From Burkholderia aenigmatica (lineage in GTDB: Bacteria; Pseudomonadota; Gammaproteobacteria; Burkholderiales; Burkholderiaceae): a stretch of DNA of 37,964 nt. Where the stretch lies: positions 1 through 37,964 of the forward strand of contig NZ_CABVQC010000082.1 of NCBI RefSeq assembly GCF_902499175.1. The letters run 5' to 3'. The notes under the pieces are model-generated. The model searched no databases and was not told the origin of the DNA. It worked only from the letters and a program-made list of their open reading frames with translations. The translations under genes and the position numbers were made by a program. Each line of letters opens with the position of its first letter. Position 1 is the first letter of the stretch. Below are positions 21,153-29,265 of the stretch, piece by piece.

Positions 21153-22079
21153 ATGGGCCGTTTATCCAACCTGCGGGTCGTTGACCCGGTTCTGACCAAC
21201 CTGTCGGTCGGCTACAGCAACGCCGACCTGGTGGGCGATGTCCTCTTTCCCTTCGTTCCGGTGGACAAGGAAGGCGGCAAGATTCCGAAGTTCGGCAAGG
21301 AAGCCTTCAAGATTTACAACACCGAGCGTGCCCTGCGGGCCAAGTCCAACCGCATCAATCCCGAGGACGTGGACAGTGTCACCGTCTCCCTCGACGAGCA
21401 CGATCTGGAATACCCGATCGACTACCGCGAGAGCGACGAGGCCGCCTTCCCTCTCGAAGCGCACGCCACCCACGTCGTGACCGAGGGCATCCGCCTGCGC
21501 CACGAGAAGAAGGTAGCCGATCTGGCGCAGAACACCGCGAACTACGCCGCCAGCAATAAGATCGTCCTGGCCGGCACCAGCCGCTTCACCGACAAGGCCA
21601 ACTCTGACCCGATCGGAGTCTTCGAGGACGGCAAGGAAGCCGTGCGCGGCAAGATCGGCAAGTACCCGAACACCGCTGTCATTGGCGCCGCCTCCTGGAA
21701 GGCGATCAAGCAGCACCCGCAGTTCCTGGAGCGCATCAAGTACAGCATGAAGGGTGTGCTGACCGTCGAGCTGCTCAAGGAAATCCTGGAGGTCGAGCGC
21801 ATCGTGGTCGGCCGCGCCGTCTATTCCAGCGACACGGGCACCTTTGGCGACCTGTGGGGCGACAACATCGTGCTCGCCTACGTTGCCCAGCAGCGCCAGG
21901 GCGCCGAGCGCACGCCTTACGAGCCCTCCTTCGGCTACACGCTGCGCAAGAAGGGCATGCCGCAGATCGACAAGCGCACCGAGGACGGAAAGCTGGAGCT
22001 GGTGCGCAACACAGACAACTTCGGTGTGTATCTGCTCGGTGCCGAAGCCGGCTTCCTGATCGCCGACACCAACGCCTAA
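21153..22079 (+). CDS. Major capsid protein (Mu gpT slot, BcepMu type)
   Basis: 308 aa with AGGAG ahead of the ATG. The opening VDPVLTNLSVGYSNADLVGDVLFPFVPV and the centre DYRESDEAAFPLEAHATHVVTEGIRLRHEKKVADL are typical of the HK97-fold capsid family found in BcepMu-like phages. The end PQIDKRTEDGKLELVRNTDNFGVYLLG also fits. It forms the icosahedral shell and is normally the most abundant virion protein. It follows the protease/scaffold by 19 bp. Confidence 0.94.
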   Translation: MGRLSNLRVVDPVLTNLSVGYSNADLVGDVLFPFVPVDKEGGKIPKFGKEAFKIYNTERALRAKSNRINPEDVDSVTVSLDEHDLEYPIDYRESDEAAFPLEAHATHVVTEGIRLRHEKKVADLAQNTANYAASNKIVLAGTSRFTDKANSDPIGVFEDGKEAVRGKIGKYPNTAVIGAASWKAIKQHPQFLERIKYSMKGVLTVELLKEILEVERIVVGRAVYSSDTGTFGDLWGDNIVLAYVAQQRQGAERTPYEPSFGYTLRKKGMPQIDKRTEDGKLELVRNTDNFGVYLLGAEAGFLIADTNA

Positions 22080-22092
22080 CCGGGAGCCGCTG

Positions 22093-22290
22093 ATGGAACA
22101 GGAAAAGAAACCCTACCAGGTCGGCGCCACGCCGCTGCTGCTCGATGGCGAGCGCGCCGAACCCGGCGACATCGTCAAGCTGACCGACCAGGAAGCGGCC
22201 GCCCTCGGCGACCACGTGTCCCCGGCGGCTGCTGATGCGGCCAATGCCGGCGACGAATCCAAGGCCACCAAGAAAGGAGCCAAAGCGTGA
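22093..22290 (+). CDS. Small hypothetical head-region protein
   Basis: 65 aa, acidic at the end (DAANAGDESKATKKGAKA). The stretch YQVGATPLLLDGERAEPGDIVKLTDQEAAAL reads like a small beta-barrel or tail-terminator-like domain seen between capsid and DUF2190 genes. The role is not recognised. It overlaps the following gene (GTGA), so they are coupled. Confidence 0.72.
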   Translation: MEQEKKPYQVGATPLLLDGERAEPGDIVKLTDQEAAALGDHVSPAAADAANAGDESKATKKGAKA

Positions 22291-22619
22291 AGACCCAACA
22301 AATCTGCCTGACCACCTCGGTCACGGCTGCAGCCGCCCTGAGCCGGCTGCGCTTCGTCGGCCTGACCGGCGCCGTATGCGCCGCCGGGGCTAAGGCCCTG
22401 GGCATCGCCGAGACCGCCGCCGACCTTGGCGAACAGGCCCCGGTGAACACCCACGGAATCCTGCTGGTGGAAGCCGGCGCCGCCATCGCTGCCGGGGCCG
22501 AGGTCGAGTCCGACGCCAACGGCAAGGCCATCACCAAGGCTGCAGGCATCAGCAACGGCTTCGCCCTGGATGCCGCTGCGGCGGCCGGCGACGTGATCCG
22601 GATCGTTCGGGGCATCTGA
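22287..22619 (+). CDS. DUF2190 capsid decoration/cement-like protein
   Basis: 110 aa from a GTG with AAAGGAG ahead. The pattern LTTSVTAAAALSRLRFVGLTGAVCAAGAKALGIAETAADLGEQAPV and VEAGAAIAAGAEVESDANGKAIT is the DUF2190 fold, a small beta-rich protein attached to capsids. It probably stabilises the shell after expansion. It lies 2 bp before the Acb2-like gene, as expected of an operon. Confidence 0.9.
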   Translation: MKTQQICLTTSVTAAAALSRLRFVGLTGAVCAAGAKALGIAETAADLGEQAPVNTHGILLVEAGAAIAAGAEVESDANGKAITKAAGISNGFALDAAAAAGDVIRIVRGI

Positions 22620-22621
22620 GC

Positions 22622-22918
22622 ATGGACAACCAGCACAAGCTCATCGCCGGCTACCGCGACCTGACCGAGGACGAAATCGCCTTGATGAACGAGGTGAAAG
22701 CCAAGGCGGCCGAGGTCGGCACGCTCGTGGAGAAGCTGCGCGAGCGCCTGCCGGCCTTCAAAATGGACGGCGAGCCCGTCCAGGTCGGCGACCAGACCCT
22801 GATCGGCGTCACCGAGGAAGCGTTCGAGACCGACCGCTGGATGACGATCGGCCAGGACCACCTGCAGCAAGGTTTCATGGCGCTGACCCGCGCCGTGGCC
22901 CGGCCGACCACGTTCTGA
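22622..22918 (+). CDS. acb2: Acb2-like anti-CBASS/anti-Thoeris cyclic nucleotide sponge
   Basis: 98 aa. The N-terminal hairpin HKLIAGYRDLTEDEIALMNEVK and the C-terminal DRWMTIGQDHLQQGFMALTR, AVARPTTF are what I recall for the Acb2/Tad1-hairpin family. Acb2 hexamers bind cyclic di- and trinucleotides and so block CBASS, and also Thoeris signals. Tyr11 and Lys26, reported as ligand-binding residues in Acb2 of Pseudomonas phage PaMx33, fall at the same numbers here. In such phages the gene also lies among capsid genes. The middle (residues 40-70) is a variable insert. Family assignment is confident; activity against particular nucleotides is untested. Confidence 0.88.
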   Translation: MDNQHKLIAGYRDLTEDEIALMNEVKAKAAEVGTLVEKLRERLPAFKMDGEPVQVGDQTLIGVTEEAFETDRWMTIGQDHLQQGFMALTRAVARPTTF

Positions 22919-22925
22919 GGCGACG

Positions 22926-23372
22926 ATGCGTTACTGCTCGCTTCCCGACCTGCAGCTGGCGATCCCGCCGCAGACGCTGGTCTGGCTCTCCAACGACGAC
23001 GAATCGGCCACCGCCATGAACGCGGCGGTGGTCGAGGAAGCCGTCAGGCAGGCGGAAGAGCTGGTCGATGCCCATCTGCGCGGCCGTTACATCCTGCCGC
23101 TGGGTGGGGCAGATGCGCCGGTACCGTCCGTCGTCAAAGACATGACGGTCAACTTGGCGCGGCACTGGCTGTACGCCCGGCGGCCGGAAGGCAGCGAGCT
23201 GCCCGACGCGGTCACCCGCACCTACAAGTCCGCCCTGCAGATGCTGGAGGCCATCCGCGACGCCAAGCTGACCATCGGCGTGCCGACCGGGGAAGCCGCC
23301 CCGGAGCCGGGCGAGATGAAGGTGCGGGCGCGTCCGCGCCGCTTCGGCTCTGACCTGCTGGATCGCTACTGA
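22926..23372 (+). CDS. DUF1320 head-tail connector (Mu gp36-like)
   Basis: 148 aa. The features MRYCSLPDLQLAIP, VVEEAVRQAEELVDAHLRGRYILPL and VKDMTVNLARHWLYARRP are diagnostic of DUF1320. These proteins complete the head below the portal. The gene begins 7 bp after the Acb2-like gene and overlaps the next by one base. Confidence 0.93.
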   Translation: MRYCSLPDLQLAIPPQTLVWLSNDDESATAMNAAVVEEAVRQAEELVDAHLRGRYILPLGGADAPVPSVVKDMTVNLARHWLYARRPEGSELPDAVTRTYKSALQMLEAIRDAKLTIGVPTGEAAPEPGEMKVRARPRRFGSDLLDRY

Positions 23373-23836
23373 TGGCCACCACCCTGCAGATCATCGACGC
23401 CGTGGTGGAGCGCCTGAAGGTGAAGCTCCCCCAGCTGGCCGTCGAGTATTTCCCCGACCGGCCGGCGGAATACCGGCTCAACCACCCTAGGGGCGCACTC
23501 CTGGTGAGCTACCTGGGGAGCCAGTTCGACACGACCGTCGATGTCACCTACATCGCTCAGCCGCGCACCGTGAAGCTGTCGGTCACGGTGATCCTGCGCC
23601 AGCTCAACGGCAAGGGCGGCGCCGTCGACGTGGTGGATGCGGTACGCCAGGCGCTGGTGGGCTTCCGCCCGCCGGACTGCCGAAAGGTCTGGGCCGTGTC
23701 CGAGAAGTTCCTGGGAGAGACGGCCGGCCTGTGGCAGTACGCCGTGGATTTGGCCACCGAGGCGATGCTGGTCGAGGACGCCGACGTCAATACCGAAACA
23801 CCCCTGACCCTGGTTACTTACGAGGAGAACCCATGA
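23372..23836 (+). CDS. Mu gp37-like tail terminator/connector protein (DUF1834)
   Basis: 154 aa. QIIDAVVERLKVKLPQLAVEYFPDRP and HPRGALLVSYLGSQFD, with strand-rich VKLSVTVILRQLNG, match the Mu gp37 family. It probably sits at the head-tail interface and limits tail length. It overlaps the upstream DUF1320 gene by one base (TGATG) and the next gene by four (ATGA). Confidence 0.9.
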   Translation: MATTLQIIDAVVERLKVKLPQLAVEYFPDRPAEYRLNHPRGALLVSYLGSQFDTTVDVTYIAQPRTVKLSVTVILRQLNGKGGAVDVVDAVRQALVGFRPPDCRKVWAVSEKFLGETAGLWQYAVDLATEAMLVEDADVNTETPLTLVTYEENP

Positions 23837-24069
23837 AATACCGTTACAGCGGGCCGACCAGCGGCGTGACGCTGCAAAAGGGCGAAGAAGCCCAGGAAGT
23901 GATGCTCCACACCGGCGCCGAGGTCGAGCTGCCGGAAGAGCACGAGTACACCAAGACCCTGCTGGCCCTGGGTCACCTGACCCCGCTCAGTGCCCAGACC
24001 CGGCCGGCCACCAAGACGTCGGCGCGCACCAGCGCCGGCACCGATGAACCCGCAGCGAAAGGAGCGTAA
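23833..24069 (+). CDS. Small hypothetical protein before the sheath (Mu gp38 slot)
   Basis: 78 aa from the ATG at 23833 with GAGGAG ahead. It starts MKYRYSGPTSGVTLQKGEEAQEV, a beta-rich 50 residues, then a Thr/Ala/Ser-rich low-complexity tail (TRPATKTSARTSAGTDEP). It lies where Mu has gp38, directly before the sheath gene. Function unknown. Confidence 0.78.
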   Translation: MKYRYSGPTSGVTLQKGEEAQEVMLHTGAEVELPEEHEYTKTLLALGHLTPLSAQTRPATKTSARTSAGTDEPAAKGA

Positions 24070-24072
24070 GCG

Positions 24073-25503
24073 ATGGCTGCAAACTACTTGCATGGCGTAG
24101 AAACCATCGAGGTCGAGCGCGGCCCGCGTCCCGTTCGCACGGTGAAATCGGCCGTGATCGGCCTGATCGGCACGGCGCCGATCGGCGCGGTCAATGCGGC
24201 CACCCTGACCCTGTCCGAGAAGGATGCGGCCGCCTTCGGCTCGCAACTTCCGGGCTTCACCATCCCCCAGGCGCTGGATGCGATCTACGACCACGGCGCC
24301 GGCACGGTGATCGTGATCAACGTGCTCGACCCCACGATCCACAAGACGGCCGTGGTTTCCGAGGCCATCACCTTCGACGCCTCCACCGACCGCGTGAAGC
24401 TCGCGCACGGCGCGGTGGCCGCCCTGGTGGTGAAGAGCAACGACGGATTGACCACCTACGTGCTCGGCACCGACTACACGGTCGATACGCTCACCGGCGA
24501 GCTGACCCGCGTCAAGGGCGGCGGCATCGTGGCCGGCGCCAGCGTCAAGGCCAGTTACGACTACGCCGACCCGACCAAAGTCACGGCAGCGGACATCATC
24601 GGCACCGTCAATGCGGCGGGTGTGCGCACGGGTCTCAAGGCGCTCAAGGACACCTACAACCTGTTCGGCTTCTTCGCCAAGATTCTGATCGCCCCGGCCT
24701 TCTGCACGCAGAACTCGGTGGCGGTCGAGCTGATCGCGATGGCCGACCAGCTGGATGCGGTGGCCTACATCGACGCGCCGATCGGCACCACCTACGCCCA
24801 GGCGCTGGCGGGTCGCGGCCCGGCCGGCACCATCAACTTCAACACCTCCAGCGACCGCGTGCGCCTGTGCTACCCGCACGTGAAGGTGTATGACCCGGTG
24901 CTCAACGCCGAGCGCCTGGAGCCGCTGTCCGCCCGCGCCGCCGGCCTGCGCGCCAAGGTCGATCTGGACAAGGGCTTCTGGTGGTCCAGTTCCAACCAGG
25001 AGCTGGCCGGGGTGATCGGCGTCGAGCGCCAGCTCTCGGCGATGATCGACGACCCGCAGTCCGAGGTGAACCTGCTCAACGAGCAAGGCATCACCACGGT
25101 GTTCTCAAGTTACGGTTCGGGCTTCCGGCTGTGGGGCAACCGCACCGCCGCCTGGCCGACCGTCAGCCACATGCGCAACTTCGAGAACGTGCGCCGCACC
25201 GGCGACGTGATCAACGAGTCGCTGCGCTACTTCAGCCAGCAGTTCATCGACATGCCGATCAACCAGGCACTGATCGACGCCCTGGTGGAATCGGTGAACG
25301 GCTACGGCCGCAAGCTGATCGGCGATGGCGCGCTGCTGGGCTTCAAGGCGTGGTTCGACCCAGCGCGCAACGAGGAAACCGAGCTGGCCAACGGGCATCT
25401 GCTGATCAGCTACAAGTACACCCCGCCGCCGCCCCTGGAGCGCCTGACGTTTGAGACCGAGATCACCTCGGAATACCTGCTGACGCTGAAGGGAGGCAAC
25501 TGA
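24073..25503 (+). CDS. Contractile tail sheath protein
   Basis: 476 aa, in the size range of Mu L and P2 FI sheaths. The start LHGVETIEVERGPRPVRTVKSAVIGLIGTAP and the end RFWGNRTAAWP-like segment (GFRLWGNRTAAWPTVSHMRNFENVRRT), DVINESLRYFSQQFIDMPIN, are classical sheath motifs. The sheath contracts to drive the tube through the envelope. An inserted beta domain lies at about 95-160. It is followed 2 bp later by the tube gene. Confidence 0.96.
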   Translation: MAANYLHGVETIEVERGPRPVRTVKSAVIGLIGTAPIGAVNAATLTLSEKDAAAFGSQLPGFTIPQALDAIYDHGAGTVIVINVLDPTIHKTAVVSEAITFDASTDRVKLAHGAVAALVVKSNDGLTTYVLGTDYTVDTLTGELTRVKGGGIVAGASVKASYDYADPTKVTAADIIGTVNAAGVRTGLKALKDTYNLFGFFAKILIAPAFCTQNSVAVELIAMADQLDAVAYIDAPIGTTYAQALAGRGPAGTINFNTSSDRVRLCYPHVKVYDPVLNAERLEPLSARAAGLRAKVDLDKGFWWSSSNQELAGVIGVERQLSAMIDDPQSEVNLLNEQGITTVFSSYGSGFRLWGNRTAAWPTVSHMRNFENVRRTGDVINESLRYFSQQFIDMPINQALIDALVESVNGYGRKLIGDGALLGFKAWFDPARNEETELANGHLLISYKYTPPPPLERLTFETEITSEYLLTLKGGN

Positions 25504-25505
25504 TC

Positions 25506-26030
25506 ATGGCCGGCAAGATCGAAATCAACCGCATCACCAACGCCAACATCTACGTGAATGGCAACTCGCTGCTCGGCCGCGCCGAGGAGATCAAACTGCC
25601 GGACGTGTCGGCCATCATGCAGGAGCACAAGGCGCTCGGCATGGTCGGCAAGATCGAACTGCCGGCGGGCTTCGACAAGCTGGAAGGCGAGATCAAGTGG
25701 AACTCGCTCTACAAGGACGTGGCCAAGACCGTGGCCAACCCGTTCAAGGCGGTGCAGTTGCAGTGCCGTTCCAGCATCGAGACCTACGGCGCCCAGGGCC
25801 GCATCCAGGAGGTGAGCCTGGTCACCTTCCTGACCGTGATGTTCAAGAAGAACCCGCTCGGCACCTACAAGCAGCACGACAACGCCGAATTCAGCTCGGC
25901 GTTCGGAGCGACCTACATCAAGCAGGTGGTCGATGGCGACGAGGTGCTGGAGCTGGACTACATGGCCAACATCTTCCGCGTCGGCGGCGAGGACATGCTG
26001 GCCGACTACCGCAGCAATATCGGCGGCTGA
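25506..26030 (+). CDS. Major tail tube protein (P2 FII / Mu gpM-like)
   Basis: 174 aa with GGGAGG ahead of the ATG. The segments ITNANIYVNGNSLLGRAEEIKLPDV, GMVGKIELPAGFDKLEGEIKWNSLY and GDEVLELDYMANIFRVGGEDMLADYRSNIGG are typical of P2 FII tube proteins. It forms the stacked rings of the inner tail tube. It is the last gene before the strong terminator at 26052. Confidence 0.95.
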   Translation: MAGKIEINRITNANIYVNGNSLLGRAEEIKLPDVSAIMQEHKALGMVGKIELPAGFDKLEGEIKWNSLYKDVAKTVANPFKAVQLQCRSSIETYGAQGRIQEVSLVTFLTVMFKKNPLGTYKQHDNAEFSSAFGATYIKQVVDGDEVLELDYMANIFRVGGEDMLADYRSNIGG

Positions 26031-26051
26031 GCCTTAACCGCTTCCCCCTGC

Positions 26052-26074
26052 AGGCCCACTTCGGTGGGCCTTTT
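26052..26074 (+). terminator. Rho-independent terminator after the tube gene
   Basis: AGGCCCAC (26052-26059), a TTCG tetraloop and GTGGGCCT (26064-26071) form a perfect 8-bp hairpin followed by TTTTC. It ends the capsid/sheath/tube transcript, and late promoter 3 begins 7 bp later, so tail assembly genes can be set independently. Confidence 0.88.
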
Positions 26075-26080
26075 CATTTG

Positions 26081-26129
26081 TTAAAGCCGTTTAACTGACC
26101 CGCGCTCGGCGCCAGCCGACAATCCTTCG
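26081..26129 (+). promoter_or_regulatory. Late promoter 3 (tail assembly operon)
   Basis: TTAAAGCCGTTTAACTGACC (26081-26100) contains the perfect inverted repeat GTTAAA-GCCG-TTTAAC. It is followed by 17 bp and GACAAT (26118-26123). Spacing is identical to the other three late promoters. Here the first gene starts 39 bp beyond the predicted +1 and has its own ribosome site, so the message has a leader. Its position directly behind a terminator supports promoter function. Confidence 0.75.
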
Positions 26130-26168
26130 CGTACCTCCTTGTTTTTCAACCCACGCGAAGGAAGCCTC

Positions 26169-26411
26169 ATGGAACTCACCCTCAAGCACCCGTTCACCAA
26201 CGCTGCCGGCCAGCGCATCGAGAAGCTCACCGTCCGCCGCGCCAAGCGCGCCGACATGAAGGCCGCCGCCAAGTACAGCAAGGATGAAGGGGAACAGGAA
26301 GACTTCCTGTTTGCCCAGATCACCGGCCTGACGCTGGAAGACATCGACCAGCTCGACCTGGCCGACTCGAAGGCGCTGACCGACACCTTTCGCAGCATGG
26401 TGGACAACTGA
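26169..26411 (+). CDS. Tail assembly chaperone, 0-frame product (P2 E / Mu gp41-like)
   Basis: 80 aa from the ATG at 26169 with AAGGA ahead. MELTLKHPFTNAAGQRIEKLTVRRAKRADM, then ITGLTLEDIDQLDLADSKAL, is the pattern of the E/gp41/gp14 tail assembly chaperones. It coats the tape measure during tail assembly. In relatives part of the ribosomes change frame near the end to make a longer protein, and the overlapping frame here fits that. Confidence 0.92.
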   Translation: MELTLKHPFTNAAGQRIEKLTVRRAKRADMKAAAKYSKDEGEQEDFLFAQITGLTLEDIDQLDLADSKALTDTFRSMVDN

Positions 26412-26574
26412 CGAAGCGCTGCGGCCGCTGGACGAAGTGCTGCTCACGGTCCTGCGCATTCAGCCGTCCGAGATCGACGGCCTCGACATGGAGGACTACT
26501 GGTTCTGGATCGGGGTCGCCGAGCGCGAGGTCAAGCGCCGGAACGAGATGATGCAGTCGCTTTACGGCCGATGA
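26380..26574 (+). CDS. Frameshift extension of the tail chaperone (E'/gp42-like)
   Basis: The frame one base ahead of the chaperone gene is open from 26380 to a stop at 26572-26574. It encodes TDEALRPLDEVLLTVL, RIQPSEIDGLDMEDYWFWIG, EREVKRRNEMMQ, a GpE'-like C-terminal domain with no good start of its own. It would be reached by a +1 or -2 shift; Mu is known to use -2 here and P2 -1. The overlap in which the shift must occur is 26380-26411; a UUU-C at 26382-26390 allows a simple +1 slip. The exact site is unresolved. Confidence 0.72.
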   Translation, partial: PTPFAAWWTTDEALRPLDEVLLTVLRIQPSEIDGLDMEDYWFWIGVAEREVKRRNEMMQSLYGR

Positions 26575-26791
26575 ACACCACCACGGCCACCAGCAAACCG
26601 CCGATGAAGGAAGCGCCGGCCGCCAGGGGCGCGCCGGCCATCGCCGCCAGGGCGAGCGCGAAGGGGAAGAGGAAAAGCGCCGCCCAGAACGGCAAGTGCG
26701 CGAAGCACACCCAGGCAAGCCACGCGGCACCGCTGCCGATGGCCAGCCAGTAGAGCGTCTTGGCGGTAGTGAGGGCGGTTTTTTCAAACAT
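26531..26791 (-). CDS. Leftward small membrane protein, moron candidate
   Basis: 86 aa, reading against the whole late operon. After MFEKTALTTAKT come hydrophobic segments at about residues 13-30 (LYWLAIGSGAAWLAWVCF), 33-52 (PFWAALFLFPFALALAAM) and 54-74 (APLAAGASFIGGLLVAVVVFIG), then a short basic tail. A minus-strand extended -10 (TGCTATCCT) lies a few bases before its ATG, so the mRNA would be nearly leaderless and could be made in lysogens. It overlaps the frameshift gene end by 44 bp. No family recognised; a superinfection-exclusion role is conjecture. A plus-strand frame over the same bases is low-complexity and probably a shadow. Confidence 0.5.
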   Translation of the reverse strand: MFEKTALTTAKTLYWLAIGSGAAWLAWVCFAHLPFWAALFLFPFALALAAMAGAPLAAGASFIGGLLVAVVVFIGRKATASSRSGA

Positions 26792-26820
26792 GTTTCTAGG
26801 ATAGCAAAAGGCAAAACGGC

Positions 26821-29265
26821 ATGGCCAATGAACTGCTCGTAGGGGTCAAGATCGGCGCGGTGCTGTCCGGCACCTTCCAGGCCGCCTTCGCCTCGGCGCG
26901 CGGCACCTCGTTGAAGCTCGGCCAGGCGGCCGACGAATTGCGCGTCAAGCACGCCCGACTGGGCGAGGTCATGGCGCGCGCCATGTCGCATCCCACCCGC
27001 AACGTGGGCGAGCTGCGCCGCCAGTATGAACGGCTCGGCCAGACCATCGATCAGCTTCGCGCCAAGCAGGAGAAGCTGGCGGCCAGCATGGCGCGGGGCG
27101 AGGCGCTCAAGGCAGCCCGCGCCGATCTGCGTGGCCAGGCGATGGAGACAGCCGGCACGGCTATCGCCCTGGGCGCCCCGGTGGTGCAGTCAGTTCGCTT
27201 GGCAGCCGGCTTCCAGGACCAGATGCGGGACATCGCCATTACTGGCGAATTCACCAAGGCCGAAGAGGCCAGGATCAGCGGTACCGTCCGCGAATCGGCC
27301 ACCCGATGGAACCAGACCCAGGCCGAGATCGGCCGGGGCCTCGGCGTGCTGGTGGCGGGTGGCATTCAGGACGCGAAGGCGCTGGAGTATTACGCCCCGA
27401 TCATGGCCAAGGCGGCCACGGCGACCCGCGCCAGCATGGACGACCTGGGCAGTGTGGCCATCGCCCTGAAGGACAACCTCAAGGTCGGCGAGGAAGGCTT
27501 CGAGGGCGCGCTCAACATGCTGGCCTACGCGGGCAAGCGCGGCCAGTTTGAAATCCGCGACATGGCCAAGTGGCTCCCGGCCCTGTCGCCGTCCTTCCAG
27601 GCGCTCGGTGTGACTGGCAAGGAAGCCGTCGCCGAGATCGGTGCCGCCCTGCAGATCGCCCGCAAGGGCGCCGGCTCGAACGATGAGGCGGCCAACAACT
27701 TCAAGAACTTCCTGCAGAAGATCACCGCCCCGGACACGCTCAAGGACTTCGAGAAGGCCGGCATCGACCTCAAGGGCAGCATGATGAACCTGCGCGCCCA
27801 AGGGCTGACGCCGGTGCAGTCCATGCTGGCCATCATCACGCAGTACATGCAGTCCAAGGGGCCGGCAGCCGCCGGCCAGTTCCAGCAGGCGATGGCCATC
27901 AAGGACGATAAGGAACGCGAGGCCGCGCTGCAGCGCCTGTCGGAAGCCTACAAGCTGGGCGAGCTGTTCCAGGACATGCAGGCCATGTCGTTCATCCGCC
28001 CGGCGATTGCCAACCAGGGCGAGATGAAGGACATCAAGCAAGGCTCGATGGATGCCGGCGACAAGGGGCTGCTCGACGCCGACTTCAAGAAGCGCATGGA
28101 AGGCGCCACCGAGCAGTTCAAGGCGTTCAAGATCGGCGTGATGGACATCGGCATCACCATCGGCGACGCGCTGCTGCCGCCGCTGACCGAACTGTTGCAG
28201 GAACTGAAGCCCGGAATCAAAGCCTTCGGCGACTGGGCCAAGGAACACCCCGGCCTGATCAAGGGCGTGATCGGCCTGGTCGGCGGCCTGCTCGCCGGCA
28301 AGATGGCCTTCATCGGCATCAAGTACGGCATCAACCTGGTGCTCTCGCCGTTCAACGCCCTGCGCACGTCCATCACGGCACTGTCGGGCAAATGGACGTA
28401 TCTCCAAGGCATGTGGCAGGCCGGCCGCTTCGCTCCCGCGATCGCCGGCTTGCGCTCCATCGGTGGCGGCATCCTGGCGGTCGGTCGCTTCCTGGTGCCG
28501 TTCGGTCAGGGTCTTCTGATGACCTTCGGCGCCCCGCTGATGCTTGTCGGCCGAGGCGCCTTGTTCCTCGGGCGGCTGCTGGTCGGCAATCTGGTGCCCG
28601 GTTTGCGGCTCGCTGGGCAGGCCGTGCTGTGGCTCGGCCGGGCCATGCTGTTGAATCCCATCGGCTTGGCGGTCACCGCGATTGGCGTGGCCGCCTACCT
28701 GGTGTGGAAGAACTGGGACAAGGTGAAGGGCGCAGTGATGGCCGGATGGAACTGGCTGAAGGGATTCAAGAACCAGTTCTTCGCGGCCGGCGCCGACCTG
28801 ATCAACGGGCTGGTGAATGGCGTCACGTCCAAGCTCACCGCCGCCCGCGACAGCATCGTCTCCTTCGGCTCCAGCATCAAGGGCTGGTTCGCCGACACCC
28901 TGGGCATCAAGTCGCCATCCCGCGTCTTCATGGGATTCGGCGACAACATCGCCCAGGGGGCGGCGATCGGCATCGGCCGCTCGGCTGGGCTGGCCTCCAA
29001 GGCTGCGGCCGGCATGGCCTCCGATACGGCTGCAGCTGCAGCGGCACAGCGAATCAACGCTGGCCGGGCCGGCGCCGGTACCGCAGGCGCAGTCGCCGGT
29101 GGCGCTGGGGGAATGACCATTCACTTCAGCCCGACGATCCAGGTCCAGGGCGGTGCGGCCGAGGCCGTCAAGGGCCAGGTCACCGAGGCGCTCAATCTCT
29201 CGTTGCGGGAGCTGGAGCAACTGATCGCGCGCGTATCCGCGCAGCAAGCACGGAGGGCCTACTGA
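26821..29265 (+). CDS. Tail tape measure protein
   Basis: 814 aa. The N-terminal coiled coil (LKLGQAADELRVKHARLGEVM, RQYERLGQTIDQLRAKQEKL) leads into a TP901-type core (AAGFQDQMRDIAITGEFTKAEE, LGVTGKEAVAEIGAALQIARKGAG). Hydrophobic stretches lie at about 478-500 and 540-630. The C-terminus carries LGIKSPSRVFMGFGDNIAQG, common to phage tape measures, then Ala/Gly-rich sequence. It sets tail length and is injected. At 2.4 kb it is the longest gene in the window, as expected. Confidence 0.95.
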   Translation: MANELLVGVKIGAVLSGTFQAAFASARGTSLKLGQAADELRVKHARLGEVMARAMSHPTRNVGELRRQYERLGQTIDQLRAKQEKLAASMARGEALKAARADLRGQAMETAGTAIALGAPVVQSVRLAAGFQDQMRDIAITGEFTKAEEARISGTVRESATRWNQTQAEIGRGLGVLVAGGIQDAKALEYYAPIMAKAATATRASMDDLGSVAIALKDNLKVGEEGFEGALNMLAYAGKRGQFEIRDMAKWLPALSPSFQALGVTGKEAVAEIGAALQIARKGAGSNDEAANNFKNFLQKITAPDTLKDFEKAGIDLKGSMMNLRAQGLTPVQSMLAIITQYMQSKGPAAAGQFQQAMAIKDDKEREAALQRLSEAYKLGELFQDMQAMSFIRPAIANQGEMKDIKQGSMDAGDKGLLDADFKKRMEGATEQFKAFKIGVMDIGITIGDALLPPLTELLQELKPGIKAFGDWAKEHPGLIKGVIGLVGGLLAGKMAFIGIKYGINLVLSPFNALRTSITALSGKWTYLQGMWQAGRFAPAIAGLRSIGGGILAVGRFLVPFGQGLLMTFGAPLMLVGRGALFLGRLLVGNLVPGLRLAGQAVLWLGRAMLLNPIGLAVTAIGVAAYLVWKNWDKVKGAVMAGWNWLKGFKNQFFAAGADLINGLVNGVTSKLTAARDSIVSFGSSIKGWFADTLGIKSPSRVFMGFGDNIAQGAAIGIGRSAGLASKAAAGMASDTAAAAAAQRINAGRAGAGTAGAVAGGAGGMTIHFSPTIQVQGGAAEAVKGQVTEALNLSLRELEQLIARVSAQQARRAY

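Noticed and set aside
19970..21199. 409-codon leftward frame opposite the protease/scaffold gene
   Set aside because: Shadow of a well-supported gene; it would also cross late promoter 2 in antisense.
26571..26753. Rightward 60-codon frame between the tail chaperone and the tape measure
   Set aside because: Ala/Lys/Ser low-complexity translation with no ribosome site; the leftward membrane protein explains the same bases better.
27190..29247. 685-codon leftward open frame opposite the tape measure
   Set aside because: Same cause; the tape measure frame has clear family motifs and the opposite frame is compositionally biased.
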